In this document: positions 34,172-44,013 of the stretch, in pieces
Layout: each line of letters begins with the position of its first letter
How positions within the stretch are numbered: the stretch's first letter is position 1
DNA from: an uncultured Oscillospiraceae bacterium
GTDB taxonomy: Bacteria > Bacillota > Clostridia > Oscillospirales > Oscillospiraceae
Length of the DNA stretch: 64,000 nt
NCBI GenBank assembly: GCA_947631595.1
Contig: CANRLZ010000005.1
Span: forward strand, 1-64,000
Direction: 5' to 3'
Notes under the pieces: generated by a model
Seen by the model: the letters and a program-made list of their open reading frames with translations, nothing else
Told to the model about the DNA's origin: nothing
Databases searched by the model: none
Position numbers and translations under genes: made by a program

Positions 34172-34705
34172 ATGGAGAATAACAGAGAGCAAGATTGGGA
34201 GCCGGAGGAGCACGCTCCTGAAGTCACCCCGAACGAGGACGCTGTTTATGGAGAGTCAGACCCGGCAGAAGAGTCCAAACGGATCATAAAGAGGTTGGCC
34301 ATCGGGGGTCTGATCGCCGCCGTTGTCTTGGTGATCGCCATAGCGCTTGTTATCCCGCATGAGTCTAAGTTCACAAAGGTGGCGAGCAAGTGCACCAGTC
34401 TCGCTGGGGCGCTCTCCGGCGGCACGGAGAAGGATGACTATTTTACCATTGATACATACCCTGAATTCTTCTTCGGCAACATGGAACCTGCCGTAGAAGA
34501 GCTCCTACGCCCTCGCATGGAATCTGGCGCGCTGGAGGCCATTCAGTACGCAAATAAGGAGTTGGGGTTCAATGGGTCTTTATACTCCAGGATGCTGGAA
34601 ACCAGCGCTTTAATGGGCCGTCAGAGAGAAGAAAACGATAAATACCGGGTGTCCTGGACTTATCATCCCGATGACGGCCTTGAAGTGACCTACGAGATCA
34701 AATGA
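34172..34705 (+). CDS. single-span membrane protein, uncharacterised
   Basis: The 177-residue product has an acidic cytoplasmic N-terminus (about 35 residues), one membrane helix (IGGLIAAVVLVIAIALVI, about 45-62) and an outer domain of about 110 residues that I do not recognise. GAGAGGAGAG precedes the ATG. It lies between two genes for exported proteins and is probably part of the same operon. Confidence 0.6.
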   Translation: MENNREQDWEPEEHAPEVTPNEDAVYGESDPAEESKRIIKRLAIGGLIAAVVLVIAIALVIPHESKFTKVASKCTSLAGALSGGTEKDDYFTIDTYPEFFFGNMEPAVEELLRPRMESGALEAIQYANKELGFNGSLYSRMLETSALMGRQREENDKYRVSWTYHPDDGLEVTYEIK

Positions 34706-34741
34706 CCCAAAACCGATCATGGTATTGCGGGAGGCGTATTT

Positions 34742-35404
34742 ATGAAAAGAAAAAATCTGCTGGCCCTGTTGCTGGCGCTGGTCATGATCCTTTCCCTGGC
34801 GGCCTGCGGCGGGGAGGACGCTCCACCCACAAAGGAAGAACTGCTGGAAACCGCGGAAGAGGTCACCGTATATCGTTTGGAAAAAGACTTTTACGATAAT
34901 ATTGTAGCCGCAAAAGAGAACTACGTCGGGAAGTCCTTTGTTGTGCTTGGCATGGTCACAAAAATTATGGAAGATGGTTGTTTGTTGTATTATATGAACC
35001 CCTCCTCAAGTTCTAGGTACTTGATCAAGGCAAAGCTCCCAATCGATGAGTTGAAGCAACTCGAGAAAAAAGATGTGATCCGTGTTGTCGGCACGATAGC
35101 TGATGAGATTGAAACCGAGGAATATTCCACATATACACACCACTACATCACTTTAGAAGACGCATATCTTGTTGAAGAAATTACAGAGATCAGCGGAACC
35201 GTCCACTTTACCAGCGGAATGCATTATATCGAGGTTCCTTTTTTGGAGGGAGATTCTGATAAGATACAACTCTACGGTTCAAACATCTACGCGGGAGACA
35301 AGGTCACCATTCCTGTCTCCGAACTCGAAATGGATTTCTTCAAGGACAATTACCATGTAGTTATTGACAGCACCAGTAAAGTAAAGGTAGAACCAGCGGG
35401 ATAA
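34742..35404 (+). CDS. lipoprotein with OB-fold-like domain
   Basis: The 220-residue protein has a lipoprotein signal (LSLAAC, Cys22) and then two similar beta-rich segments (GKSFVVLGMVTKI...LYYMNP and ISGTVHFTS...IQLYGSNIYAGDKVTIPVSEL) that resemble OB-fold tRNA_anti-like domains seen in many small lipoproteins. Binding partner unknown. It is the last gene of the exported-protein operon and is followed by a strong terminator. Confidence 0.65.
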   Translation: MKRKNLLALLLALVMILSLAACGGEDAPPTKEELLETAEEVTVYRLEKDFYDNIVAAKENYVGKSFVVLGMVTKIMEDGCLLYYMNPSSSSRYLIKAKLPIDELKQLEKKDVIRVVGTIADEIETEEYSTYTHHYITLEDAYLVEEITEISGTVHFTSGMHYIEVPFLEGDSDKIQLYGSNIYAGDKVTIPVSELEMDFFKDNYHVVIDSTSKVKVEPAG

Positions 35405-35416
35405 TCTGGCCGCGGT

Positions 35417-35460
35417 AGAAAGGGGGACTTCCATCGGGGAAGTCCCCCCTTTCTTTTTTT
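35417..35460 (+). terminator. terminator of the exported-protein operon
   Basis: AGAAAGGGGGACTTCC pairs with GGAAGTCCCCCCTTTCT, with one G-C slip, and is followed by a run of T. Confidence 0.88.
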
Positions 35461-35508
35461 GTCCTTTTGCGGTAAAATATTCAAAAAGTTGGGAGAGGGG
35501 GGTGCGAT

Positions 35509-37575
35509 GTGGAGCGGATCACGTGGGACACGCCGCTGGCTGCTTTCCCCGGCGTGGGCCCGGCCCGGCAGAGGGCGCTGGCCAAGCTGGGGCTGGAGCG
35601 GGCGGGGGATCTGCTGACCTTCTACCCCCGGCGGTACGAGGACCGCACCCGGAGCTACTCCATCGCCCAGGCCCCGGTGGGAGAGCCGGTGTGCGTGGAG
35701 GCCATGGTCGCCCAGCCGCCCCGCCTCTCCCGCATCCGCCGGGGGCTGGACCTGGTGAAGACCCGGGCGGTGGACGACGCCGGGGCGCTGGAGCTGACCT
35801 TCTTCAATCAATCCTACCTCCAAAAGACCCTCCGGCAGGGGGAGAGCTACGTCTTTTACGGCAAGATCGACCTGGTGGGCGGCCGCCGGGCCATGACCAA
35901 CCCGGTCTTCGAGCCGGTGGGGCGGCAGAAGTTCACCGGGCGCATCATGCCCCGCTACCACCTCTCCCAGGGCCTGACCAACCACCTGCTCATCACTCTG
36001 GCCCAGGCGGCGGTGGAGCAATGCGCCGACGGCCTCGCCGAGACGCTGCCCCAGGCGGTGCTGGACGCCCAGGGCCTGCCCGGCGCGGCGGAGGCCTGCC
36101 GCCAGGTACACTTTCCCACCTCCTGGGAGGCCCTGGAGGCCGCCCGATCCCGGCTGGCCTTCGAGGAGCTGTTCTACCTCACCGTGGGCCTCTCCCTGCT
36201 GCGCAAGCGCCGGGAGGGCGGCCGGGGGCTGCCCCTGAACGAAGGGGACGGGAAGGACTTCCAGGCCCTTCTCCCCTTCCCCCTCACCGGCGCCCAGCGC
36301 CGGGTGGTGGACGAGTGCGCCCGGGACCTGTGCGCCGGGCCGCCCATGAACCGGCTGGTGCAGGGGGACGTGGGTTCCGGCAAGACCGCCATCGCCGCCT
36401 TCTGCCTGTGGCGGGCGGCGAAAAACGGCGCCCAGGGGGCGATGATGGCGCCCACCGAACTGCTGGCCCAGCAGCACTACCAGACCCTCAAGGCCCTCCT
36501 GGAACCCGCCCACATCGCCGTGGCCCTGCTCACCGCCTCCCAGACCGCGGCGGAGAAGAAGCGCGTCAAGACCGCCCTCCTGACCGGAGACGTCCAGGTG
36601 GTGGTGGGCACCCACGCCCTGCTCAGCCAGGGGGTGGACTTCCGGAATTTAGCCCTGGCGGTGGTGGACGAGCAGCACCGCTTTGGGGTGAACCAGCGCT
36701 CCGCCCTGGCCGCCAAGGGGGTACACCCCCACCTGCTGGTCCTCTCCGCCACCCCCATCCCCCGGACCCTGGCCCTCATCCTCTATGGGGACCTGGACGT
36801 GTCCGTGCTGGACGAGCTGCCTCCGGGGCGTCGGCCGGTGGAGACGTACCTGGTGACCGAGCGCTACCACCAGCGGCTCTACCGCTTTATGGACAAGCTC
36901 ATCGACGAGGGGCGGCAGGTCTACGTGGTCTGCCCCGCCGTGGAGGAGGCCGAGGCGGAGGAGGGCGATCCCACGCTGAAGGCGGTGGAGCAGTACGCCC
37001 AGCACCTGGCCCAGGAGGTCTTTCCCCACCGCAGGGTGGGCTTTGTCCACGGCAAGATGAAGGCTCGGGACAAGGAGGCGGTGATGGCCGCCTTCGCCGC
37101 CGGGGAAGTGCAGGTGCTGGTGTCCACCACCGTCATCGAGGTGGGGGTGGACGTGCCCAACGCCGCGCTGATGGTGGTGGAGAACGCCGACCGCTTCGGC
37201 CTGTCCCAGCTCCACCAGCTCCGAGGCCGGGTGGGCCGGGGGAAGCACCAGTCCTACTGCGTGCTGGTGTCCAACCACACAAACCCGGAGACCCGCGCCC
37301 GGCTCAAGGCCCTGTGCGCCACCACCGACGGCTTCCGCATCGCCGAGGAGGACCTGAAGGCCCGCGGCCCCGGCGACTTCTTCGGCCAGCGCCAGCACGG
37401 CCTGCCCCAGCTCCACCTGGCCGACCTGTCCGCCGATATGCGCCTCCTGGCCGCCGCCCAGCGCGCCGCCCAGGACCTCCTGGCCCGGGACCCCTACCTT
37501 CAAAAGCCGGAACACCAGCCCATGTGGGAGCGGGTGCGCCAGCTCTTCCAGGAGAACCCGGATATCTTCAACTGA
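35509..37575 (+). CDS. recG: ATP-dependent DNA helicase RecG
   Basis: The 688-residue protein is full length. The N-terminal wedge/OB domain (about 1-240) recognises branched DNA, Walker A GDVGSGKTAIA lies near 288, the characteristic DEQHRFG box near 389, SATPIPRT near 416, and the helicase C domain with QLRGRVGRG near 572. RecG remodels stalled forks and Holliday junctions. The start is GTG with GGGAGAGGGG upstream. It appears to be a single-gene unit after the terminator. Confidence 0.96.
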   Translation: MERITWDTPLAAFPGVGPARQRALAKLGLERAGDLLTFYPRRYEDRTRSYSIAQAPVGEPVCVEAMVAQPPRLSRIRRGLDLVKTRAVDDAGALELTFFNQSYLQKTLRQGESYVFYGKIDLVGGRRAMTNPVFEPVGRQKFTGRIMPRYHLSQGLTNHLLITLAQAAVEQCADGLAETLPQAVLDAQGLPGAAEACRQVHFPTSWEALEAARSRLAFEELFYLTVGLSLLRKRREGGRGLPLNEGDGKDFQALLPFPLTGAQRRVVDECARDLCAGPPMNRLVQGDVGSGKTAIAAFCLWRAAKNGAQGAMMAPTELLAQQHYQTLKALLEPAHIAVALLTASQTAAEKKRVKTALLTGDVQVVVGTHALLSQGVDFRNLALAVVDEQHRFGVNQRSALAAKGVHPHLLVLSATPIPRTLALILYGDLDVSVLDELPPGRRPVETYLVTERYHQRLYRFMDKLIDEGRQVYVVCPAVEEAEAEEGDPTLKAVEQYAQHLAQEVFPHRRVGFVHGKMKARDKEAVMAAFAAGEVQVLVSTTVIEVGVDVPNAALMVVENADRFGLSQLHQLRGRVGRGKHQSYCVLVSNHTNPETRARLKALCATTDGFRIAEEDLKARGPGDFFGQRQHGLPQLHLADLSADMRLLAAAQRAAQDLLARDPYLQKPEHQPMWERVRQLFQENPDIFN

Positions 37576-37629
37576 CCGACCTTTTTCCCCAAAATTCTAC
37601 CCGCTGTAATCGCACTTTCTATACTTGGA

Positions 37630-37670
37630 AAAATACCCCTGGTCTGCCGTTGGCGGACCAGGGGTATTTC
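37630..37670 (+). terminator. terminator of recG
   Basis: AAATACCCCTGGTC pairs with GACCAGGGGTATTT in a near-perfect stem, about 55 bases after the stop. Confidence 0.75.
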
Positions 37671-37685
37671 CTGCGTCAAATGCGC

Positions 37686-37717
37686 AAAAATAAAGCAGGG
37701 GCCTCCCGGCCCCTGCT
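37686..37717 (-). terminator. terminator of the S10-spc-alpha cluster
   Basis: On the minus strand GCAGGGGCC-GGGA-GGCCCCTGC is followed by TTTATTTTT, directly after rplQ. Confidence 0.88.
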
Positions 37718-37731
37718 TGAACGCTCGTGCG

Positions 37732-38064
37732 TCAGACCAGCTCGACGATGGCCATCTCCGCGGCGTCGCCCCGGCGGGCGCCGGTGCGGACGATGCGGGT
37801 GTAGCCGCCGTCCCTGGCGGCGTACTTCTGGGCGATCTCGCCAAAGAGCTTGTGGGCAACGTCCTCCTTGGTGATGAAGCTCAGCGCCTGGCGGTAGTTG
37901 GCCAGGTCGTTCTTCTTGGCCAGGGTGATCATCTGCTCCGCCAGAGGAGCCACCTCCTTGGCGCGGCTGATGGTGGTCTCGATCTTGCCGTGCTCCAGCA
38001 GGTCGGTGGTCATCGCCCGCAGCATCGCCATGCGCTGGTCGGTGGGCTTGCCAAGTTTACGCAT
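37732..38064 (-). CDS. rplQ: 50S ribosomal protein L17
   Basis: 110 residues, starting [16 protein letters not shown] as in bacterial L17, which lies near the peptide exit tunnel of the 50S subunit. Last gene of the alpha operon, 27 bases after rpoA and followed by a terminator. Normal length for Clostridia. Confidence 0.97.
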   Translation of the reverse strand: MRKLGKPTDQRMAMLRAMTTDLLEHGKIETTISRAKEVAPLAEQMITLAKKNDLANYRQALSFITKEDVAHKLFGEIAQKYAARDGGYTRIVRTGARRGDAAEMAIVELV

Positions 38065-38090
38065 TGTTTACACCTCCAATGTTGGGGAAA

Positions 38091-39038
38091 TCAGTTCTCT
38101 TCGCTGGCCAGGGTCAGGCCCATCATCGCCAGCTTGTTCATGACCTCTTCCAGGCTCTTCCGACCCAGGTTGCGCACCTTCATCATCTCGTCCTCGGTCT
38201 TGGAGATAAGATCCTCCACCGTGTTGATGTTGGCGCGCTTGAGGCAGTTAAAGCTCCGCACGGACAGGTCCAGCTCCTCAATGGTCATCTCCAGGACCTT
38301 ATCCCGCTGGTGCTCGGACTTCTCCACCACCGTGGAGCGAGAACCCATGGTCTCGGAGAGGTCGGTGAAGAGCATGAAGTGGTCGCACAGGATGCGGGCG
38401 CCAAGGCTCACCGCGTCCCGTGCGGAGATCACCCCGTTGGTCCAGACCTCCAGGGTGAGCTTGTCAAAGTCGGTGGCGTCGCCCACGCGGGTGTTCTCCA
38501 CGGTGTAGTTGACCTTCTTCACCGGGGTGTAGACGCTGTCCACGGGGATGAGGCCGATGACCGCCTGCTGGGGCTTGTTGCGGTCGGCGGGGACGTAGCC
38601 CCGGCCGCGGGCAAGGGTCAGCTCCATGTTCAGGCCGGCCTCCGGGCCAAGGGTGGCGATGTGGAGGTCGGGATTGAGAATCTCCACCTCGCCGTCGGCC
38701 TTGATGTCGCCGGCGGTGACCTCGCAGGGGCCGGTGGCCTCGATATAGACGGTCTTGGCGCCTTCGCTGTACAGTTTGGCGATGATGCTCTTGATGTTGA
38801 GGACGATCTCGGTCACGTCCTCCTTCACACCGGGGATGGTGGAGAACTCATGCTGCACGCCGGCGATCTTGATGGAGGTCACGGCCACACCGGGCAGGCT
38901 GGAGAGCAGGATACGGCGCATGGAGTTGCCCAGGGTGGTGCCGTAGCCCCGCTCCAGAGGCTCGATGATATACTTGCCATGAGATTCCTCGCCAGGGGTT
39001 TCGATACATTCGATGCGGGGCTTCTCGATTTCTACCAT
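38091..39038 (-). CDS. rpoA: RNA polymerase alpha subunit
   Basis: 315 residues with both domains: the N-terminal assembly domain (about 1-230, [20 protein letters not shown]) and the C-terminal domain (about 245-310, [22 protein letters not shown]), which contacts UP elements and activators. It lies between rpsD and rplQ, the usual alpha operon position. Confidence 0.97.
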   Translation of the reverse strand: MVEIEKPRIECIETPGEESHGKYIIEPLERGYGTTLGNSMRRILLSSLPGVAVTSIKIAGVQHEFSTIPGVKEDVTEIVLNIKSIIAKLYSEGAKTVYIEATGPCEVTAGDIKADGEVEILNPDLHIATLGPEAGLNMELTLARGRGYVPADRNKPQQAVIGLIPVDSVYTPVKKVNYTVENTRVGDATDFDKLTLEVWTNGVISARDAVSLGARILCDHFMLFTDLSETMGSRSTVVEKSEHQRDKVLEMTIEELDLSVRSFNCLKRANINTVEDLISKTEDEMMKVRNLGRKSLEEVMNKLAMMGLTLASEEN

Positions 39039-39095
39039 TATCGTATGACCCTCCTTCTTTCCGCAATTCGGTTGGTTCCAAACGAGGGGAGCTTA

Positions 39096-39698
39096 TTACT
39101 TGGAGTAAAGCTCGACGATAAGGTGCTCCTCCACGGGCATGTCGATGTCCTCCCGGGCGGGGAGCTGGAGCACAGTGCCCTTCAGGGCGTTCTTCTCCCG
39201 GCTCAGCCACTGGGGGGTGGCGAAGATGGGAGCGTCCTCGCCGGTGAAGCGCTTAAAGCGCACGCTGGAGCGGCTGGACTCCTTGACCTCGATCACGTCG
39301 CCGGGCTTCACCAGGTAGGAGGGGATGTTCACCTTCCGACCGTTCACGGTGAAGTGGCCGTGGTTCACGCTCTGGCGGGCTTCCCGACGGGTCATGGCGA
39401 AGCCCAGGCGGTAGACCACGTTGTCCAGGCGGCGCTCGATGGTGGTGAGCAGCACCTCGCCGGTCATGCCCTGGCTCCGGGCGGCCTTCTCGTAGTAAGC
39501 CCGGAACTGCTTCTCCATAATGCCGTAGACGAACTTGACCTTCTGCTTCTCGTTCATCTGCATGGCGTACTCGCTCTGCTTCCGGCGCATCTGGCCCTTG
39601 GGGTTGCGGTTGGTCTGCTTCTTGGCGTACCCCATGGCGGCAGGGGAGACGTTCAGCGCCTTGCAGCGCTTGGCCACAGGCTGCATATTCTTAGCCAT
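39096..39698 (-). CDS. rpsD: 30S ribosomal protein S4
   Basis: 200 residues with the S4 RNA-binding domain ([27 protein letters not shown]). The N-terminus has only one cysteine, so this is the zinc-independent form. It binds 16S rRNA early in 30S assembly. Located in the alpha operon before rpoA, as in Clostridia and unlike Bacillus, where rpsD is elsewhere. Confidence 0.97.
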   Translation of the reverse strand: MAKNMQPVAKRCKALNVSPAAMGYAKKQTNRNPKGQMRRKQSEYAMQMNEKQKVKFVYGIMEKQFRAYYEKAARSQGMTGEVLLTTIERRLDNVVYRLGFAMTRREARQSVNHGHFTVNGRKVNIPSYLVKPGDVIEVKESSRSSVRFKRFTGEDAPIFATPQWLSREKNALKGTVLQLPAREDIDMPVEEHLIVELYSK

Positions 39699-39719
39699 AT
39701 CAGTTCTACCTCCTTCCGA

Positions 39720-40124
39720 TTACACGCGGCGCCGCTTGGGGGGACGGCAGCCGTTGTGGGGGATGGGGGTCACGTCCTTGATAAGGGTGACCTCCAGGCC
39801 CACCGCCTGAAGCGCCCGGATGGCGGCCTCACGGCCGGCGCCGGGACCCTTCACGAAGACCTCCACGGTCTTCAGACCGTGCTCCATGGCCGCCTTGGCG
39901 GCGGTCTCAGCGGCGGTCTGGGCGGCGAAGGGGGTGGACTTCCGGGAGCCACGGAACCCCATCTCGCCGGAGGACGCCCAGGAGATGGCGTTGCCCTGGG
40001 GATCGGTCACGGTGACCATGGTGTTGTTGAAGGAAGAGCGGATATGCACGGCGCCCTTCTCGATGTTCTTGCGTTCGCGGCGACGACGGGTGGTCGCCTT
40101 CTTGCCCTTGGTGTTCGCTGCCAT
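39720..40124 (-). CDS. rpsK: 30S ribosomal protein S11
   Basis: 134 residues ending in [10 protein letters not shown], the conserved C-terminus of S11, part of the 30S platform. The basic N-terminus ([16 protein letters not shown]) is typical of Firmicutes. Sixteen bases after rpsM. Confidence 0.97.
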   Translation of the reverse strand: MAANTKGKKATTRRRRERKNIEKGAVHIRSSFNNTMVTVTDPQGNAISWASSGEMGFRGSRKSTPFAAQTAAETAAKAAMEHGLKTVEVFVKGPGAGREAAIRALQAVGLEVTLIKDVTPIPHNGCRPPKRRRV

Positions 40125-40139
40125 ATTCCTCTTCCCTCC

Positions 40140-40508
40140 TTACTTCTTCTTGTTGGCCACGGTGCGCTTGGGACCCTTGCGGGTGCGGGCGTTGGTCTTG
40201 GAGCGCTGGCCGCGCACGGGCAGGCCCTTGCGGTGGCGGATGCCGCGGTAGCAGCCGATCTCGGTGAGCCGCTTGATATCAAGGGCCACGTTCCGGCGCA
40301 GGTCGCCCTCCACCGTGTAGTCCCGGCTGATCTCTTCCCGGAGGGCAGCCTCTTGGTCCTCAGTCAGATCCTTCACGCGGGTGTCCGGGTCGATACCGGT
40401 GGCGGCCAGGATCTTGTTGGCGCTGGTGCGCCCGATGCCGAAGATATAAGTCAGCCCGATCTCGATGCGCTTATCCTTGGGCAAGTCAATACCAGCAATA
40501 CGAGCCAT
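40140..40508 (-). CDS. rpsM: 30S ribosomal protein S13
   Basis: 122 residues beginning [23 protein letters not shown], with the [21 protein letters not shown]-like basic tail that reaches the P site. Standard length. Follows rpmJ. Confidence 0.97.
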   Translation of the reverse strand: MARIAGIDLPKDKRIEIGLTYIFGIGRTSANKILAATGIDPDTRVKDLTEDQEAALREEISRDYTVEGDLRRNVALDIKRLTEIGCYRGIRHRKGLPVRGQRSKTNARTRKGPKRTVANKKK

Positions 40509-40526
40509 ATCGTTCTGTCCCTCCTT

Positions 40527-40640
40527 TTAACCTTGTCTCTGCTTGTGCTTCGGGTTTTCGCAAATGACCATGACTTTGCCCTTGCGCTTGATGATCTTGC
40601 ACTTCTCGCACATGGGCTTCACAGACGGCCGTACTTTCAT
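40527..40640 (-). CDS. rpmJ: 50S ribosomal protein L36
   Basis: A 37-residue reading frame starts [14 protein letters not shown] and ends KHKQRQG, the standard length. Two cysteines in CEKC plus CENPKH form the zinc site of the Zn-binding L36 type. GGAGG-like bases precede it. Lies between infA and rpsM. Confidence 0.95.
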   Translation of the reverse strand: MKVRPSVKPMCEKCKIIKRKGKVMVICENPKHKQRQG

Positions 40641-40769
40641 GGGAAACCTCCTTCTTGTGAATGCCTTGATGGCCCCGCCCTGCCGCAAGCCTGAATACCG
40701 TTCGGCAAAGCCCGGACAGGGTCGGTCGTGGATGGTGGATGGTTCTGCGCGGCGATCCGCGCGGGTCTC

Positions 40770-40988
40770 TTACTTGGTCCGCCAGGTGATGCGCCCGCGG
40801 GTGACGTCGTAGGGCGACATCTGGACGGTGACCTTGTCCCCGGGCAGGATGCGGATGAAGTTCATGCGCAGCTTGCCGGAGATGTGGGCGAGAATGATGT
40901 GTCCATTCCCGATGTCCACTTTAAAGGTGGTGTTGGGCAGCGCCTCGGTGACGACGCCCTCCACTTCGATCATATCATCTTTTGCCAA
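40770..40988 (-). CDS. infA: translation initiation factor IF-1
   Basis: 72 residues, a single OB fold ([25 protein letters not shown]). It occupies the A site during initiation. Its start overlaps the end of the KOW protein gene by 14 bases, so the two are coupled. A 130-base gap with a GC-rich hairpin separates it from rpmJ. Confidence 0.97.
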   Translation of the reverse strand: MAKDDMIEVEGVVTEALPNTTFKVDIGNGHIILAHISGKLRMNFIRILPGDKVTVQMSPYDVTRGRITWRTK

Positions 40989-41274
40989 GTCTCATTTCCT
41001 CCTTGAAGGCGGCCAGCGCCCGTCTCAGCTCGCGGTTGGAAACCGTTTCTCCTCGCTGTAACTTCTCGGTGACCGGGTGGGGAAACTCCCGTTGGGCGTC
41101 GGTGAGGATGGTCACGTGGCCCAGCGCTTTTTCCTTGGGGTGGGCGAACTTGCGGCCCTTTCCGTCGGCCAGGAGGAGCCGGGGCTTGCCCTGGGCCTCT
41201 CCGACCACGTAGAAGAGCTTGCCCTTGTCCCGGCCCATCTGGGCCTCTACGATCCGTCCGGCGCGGTCAGACAT
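40975..41274 (-). CDS. KOW-domain RNA-binding protein (L14e/L27e-like)
   Basis: The 99-residue protein starts with a KOW-type segment ([20 protein letters not shown]) and ends with a basic helical tail. Such small proteins stand between map and infA in many Clostridia. They are thought to be ribosome-associated, but their exact role is not established. Overlaps map by eight bases and infA by 14. Confidence 0.85.
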   Translation of the reverse strand: MSDRAGRIVEAQMGRDKGKLFYVVGEAQGKPRLLLADGKGRKFAHPKEKALGHVTILTDAQREFPHPVTEKLQRGETVSNRELRRALAAFKEEMRLGKR

Positions 41275-42037
41275 GGCCGTCTCCCGGATCGGTGAGGATC
41301 TCCGGTTCGCCCTCGGTGATGAGGATGGTGTTTTCGTAGTGGGCGGCCAGGCTGCGATCCACCGTGACGGTGGTCCAGTTGCCCTCCAGGTTCTCCACGT
41401 GCCAATCCCCGGCGCAGACCATGGGTTCCACGGCCAGGACCATGCCCGGCAGGAGCCGGGGGCCGTGACCGGCGGGGCCGTAGTTGGGCACCTCCGGCGG
41501 CTCGTGCATCTCCCGGCCTACCCCGTGGCCCACGAAGTCCCGGACCACGCTGAAGCCGAAGCCCTCCACGTACTTCTGGACGGCGGCGCCGATGTCCCGG
41601 ACCCGGTTCCCGGCCCTGGCGAAGCGGATGCCCTCAAAGAAGCTCTGCTTGGTGGCCTCCACCAGTTTCCTGGCCTCCTCGCTCACCGCGCCGCACAGGA
41701 AGGTTCCGGCGCAGTCGCCGTGGTAACCGCCCAGGTAGGCGCCCACGTCGATGGAGACGATGTCCCCCTCCCGGAGGACTTGCTCCCGCCGGGGGATGCC
41801 GTGGATGACGCACTCGTTCACCGAGGCGCAGATGGAGGCGGGGAAGCCGTACAGGCCCAGGAAGCTGGGCTTGGCCCCGTGGCCCTGGATGAACCGCCGC
41901 ACCTCCCGGTCGATCTCGAAGGTGCTCACCCCTGGCCGGACCATAGATCCGGCCAAGGCTCTGGCCTGGGCGGTGAGGCGTCCGGCGCGGCGCATCTTCT
42001 CGATCTCCTGGGGAGATTTCAGGGAGATCATCTCCAT
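41267..42037 (-). CDS. map: type I methionine aminopeptidase
   Basis: 256 residues with the pita-bread fold metal ligands in SIDVGAYLGGYHGDCAGTF, GHGVGREMHEPPEVP and EPMVCAG. Removes the starting methionine from new proteins. Located between adk and the KOW gene, four bases after adk, the usual spc-operon place. Confidence 0.96.
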   Translation of the reverse strand: MEMISLKSPQEIEKMRRAGRLTAQARALAGSMVRPGVSTFEIDREVRRFIQGHGAKPSFLGLYGFPASICASVNECVIHGIPRREQVLREGDIVSIDVGAYLGGYHGDCAGTFLCGAVSEEARKLVEATKQSFFEGIRFARAGNRVRDIGAAVQKYVEGFGFSVVRDFVGHGVGREMHEPPEVPNYGPAGHGPRLLPGMVLAVEPMVCAGDWHVENLEGNWTTVTVDRSLAAHYENTILITEGEPEILTDPGDGHV

Positions 42038-42040
42038 GGC

Positions 42041-42676
42041 TTACAGGCCCAGGACTTGGCAGACAGCCTGGGTGGTCTCCTCAATGGAGGCCCCGTCCAC
42101 GCTCACCGTGGCCAGCAGACCCCGCTGGGCGTAGAAGTCCTTGAGGGGTTCGGTCTCGGCGTGGTAGACGCGCAGGCGGTCCAGCACCGTCTCCGGCTTG
42201 TCGTCCTTGCGCTGGATCAGCTCCCCGCCGCAGGCGTCGCAGACGCCCTCGGTCTTGGGGGGCTTGGCGGCCACATGGTAGGGGGCGCCGCACTTGGCGC
42301 ACACCCGCCGGCCGCTCATGCGCTGGACGATGCTCTCGTCGCTGACCTCCAGGGAGACGACTTTGTCAAAGGTGACGCCCATGTCCTCCAGGGCCTGGGC
42401 CTGGGCGAGGGTGCGGGGCACCCCGTCCAGGATATAGCCCTTTTGGCAGTCGCTCTGGGCCAGGCGCTCTTTGACGATGTTCAGAATGACCTCGTCGGGG
42501 ACCAGCTGGCCGGCGTCCATAAAGCTCTTGGCCTTCTTGCCGGTCTCGGTTCCGTCGGCGATGGCGGCGCGGAGGATGTTGCCGGTGGAGATGGTGGGGA
42601 TGCCCAGCTTGCCGGCCAGAATGTCGGCCTGGGTCCCTTTTCCGGCGCCGGGGGCGCCTAAAAAGATCAGTTTCAT
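42041..42676 (-). CDS. adk: adenylate kinase
   Basis: 211 residues with the P-loop GAPGAGKGTQ and a LID domain holding four cysteines (CAKCGAPYH and CDACGGEL) that bind zinc, as in Gram-positive enzymes. Interconverts ATP, ADP and AMP. The ATG at 42676 follows GAGGTG. An in-frame GTG nine bases upstream is part of that ribosome site. Confidence 0.97.
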   Translation of the reverse strand: MKLIFLGAPGAGKGTQADILAGKLGIPTISTGNILRAAIADGTETGKKAKSFMDAGQLVPDEVILNIVKERLAQSDCQKGYILDGVPRTLAQAQALEDMGVTFDKVVSLEVSDESIVQRMSGRRVCAKCGAPYHVAAKPPKTEGVCDACGGELIQRKDDKPETVLDRLRVYHAETEPLKDFYAQRGLLATVSVDGASIEETTQAVCQVLGL

Positions 42677-42689
42677 CCCGCGCACCTCG

Positions 42690-44012
42690 TTATTCCAGGA
42701 AGCCCTTGTAGTGGCGCATGAGCATCTGGGCCTCCAGAGCCTTCACCGTCTCCAGCGCCACGCCCACCACGATGATGACGGAGGTGCCGCCGATGGCCAG
42801 GTTGCTGTAACCCACGATGTTGCCCGTGATGATGGGCAGCAGGGCGATGACCGCCAGGTACAGGGCGCCGAACATGGTGATCTTGTTCAGGACCTTCTGG
42901 AGGAACTCGGCGGTGGGACGGCCGGGGCGGAAGCCGGGGACGAAGCCGCCGTTGTTCTTCAGGTTGTTGGCCACTTCAACGGGGTTGAACTGGATGCTGG
43001 CGTAGAAGTAGCTGAAGCCCACGATGAGCAGGAAGTAGACCACCGCGTAGACAACGCCACGGGTCTGGAAGACCTTCATAAAGGCGGAGTCCATGCCGCC
43101 AGGGATGAAGGCCGCGATGGTGGCGGGCAGGGAGGCGATGGCCTGGGCGAAGATGATGGGCAGAACGCCGGACATATTCACCTTCATAGGCAGGTGGGTG
43201 GACTGGCCGCCGTACATCTTCCGGCCCACCACCCGCTTGGCGTACTGCACGGGGATGCGCCGCTCGGAGTTGGTGATGAAGACGATGAAGATGACCAGGG
43301 CCAGCATCCCAATGATGATCAGGGGGATGAGAACCGGGTGCATAGCGCCGTCGGCCTTGGGGTCAGAGGACCAGGTCTGCACGCCCCGGATCATGGACCA
43401 GACCATACTGGGGCCGCGGGAGACGATACCGGCGAACAGGATGATGGAGATGCCGTTGCCGATGCCGAACTCGGTGATCTGCTCGCCCAGCCACATGACG
43501 AAGGCGGAGCCGGCGGTGAAAGCGGTGACGATGATGACGCCGGCCACCCACATGGGCACGCCGTTGGTGTTCAGCAGGGTGCCGCTGTACTGGGTGTTCC
43601 AGTTGCGGATCAGGGTGAAGTAGCCAAAGCCCTGGAGGATGGCGATGGCCACGGTGGTGTAGCGGGTGATGGCGGCGATCTTCTTCTGGCCCTCGTCGCC
43701 GCCCTCTTTCTTCAGCCGCTCCAGGGCGGGGATGGCGACGCACAGCAGCTCGATGATAATGGAGCTGTTGATATAGGGCTGGATGCTCAGGGCGAAGACC
43801 GTCGCCTGGGCGAAGGCGTCGCCGCTCATGGCGTTGAGAAGCCCGAAGATGGTGCCGGACTGCGTGCTCAGGTAGCTGGACAGCGCCTGGCTGCTGATGA
43901 AGGGCACGGGCACAACGGAGCCCATGCGGAAAACCAGCAGCGCGAACAGGGTGAACAGCAGCTTGCGGCGCAGGTCATCGATCTTCCAGGCGTTCCGGAT
44001 GGTCGTGATCAA
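42690..44012 (-). CDS. secY: preprotein translocase subunit SecY
   Basis: 440 residues with ten membrane helices, the channel of the Sec translocon. Landmarks are AFFVLVF-type N-terminus (LLFTLFALLVFRMG), GIGNGISIILF and the C-terminal IIVVGVALETVKALEAQMLMRHYKGF. Lies between rplO and adk. Confidence 0.97.
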   Translation of the reverse strand: MITTIRNAWKIDDLRRKLLFTLFALLVFRMGSVVPVPFISSQALSSYLSTQSGTIFGLLNAMSGDAFAQATVFALSIQPYINSSIIIELLCVAIPALERLKKEGGDEGQKKIAAITRYTTVAIAILQGFGYFTLIRNWNTQYSGTLLNTNGVPMWVAGVIIVTAFTAGSAFVMWLGEQITEFGIGNGISIILFAGIVSRGPSMVWSMIRGVQTWSSDPKADGAMHPVLIPLIIIGMLALVIFIVFITNSERRIPVQYAKRVVGRKMYGGQSTHLPMKVNMSGVLPIIFAQAIASLPATIAAFIPGGMDSAFMKVFQTRGVVYAVVYFLLIVGFSYFYASIQFNPVEVANNLKNNGGFVPGFRPGRPTAEFLQKVLNKITMFGALYLAVIALLPIITGNIVGYSNLAIGGTSVIIVVGVALETVKALEAQMLMRHYKGFLE

Positions 44013-44013
44013 T

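Noticed and set aside
35502-37874. A 790-codon plus-strand frame overlapping recG
   Set aside because: Pro/Arg/Gly-rich low-complexity reading shifted relative to recG, which has all its motifs in the other frame.
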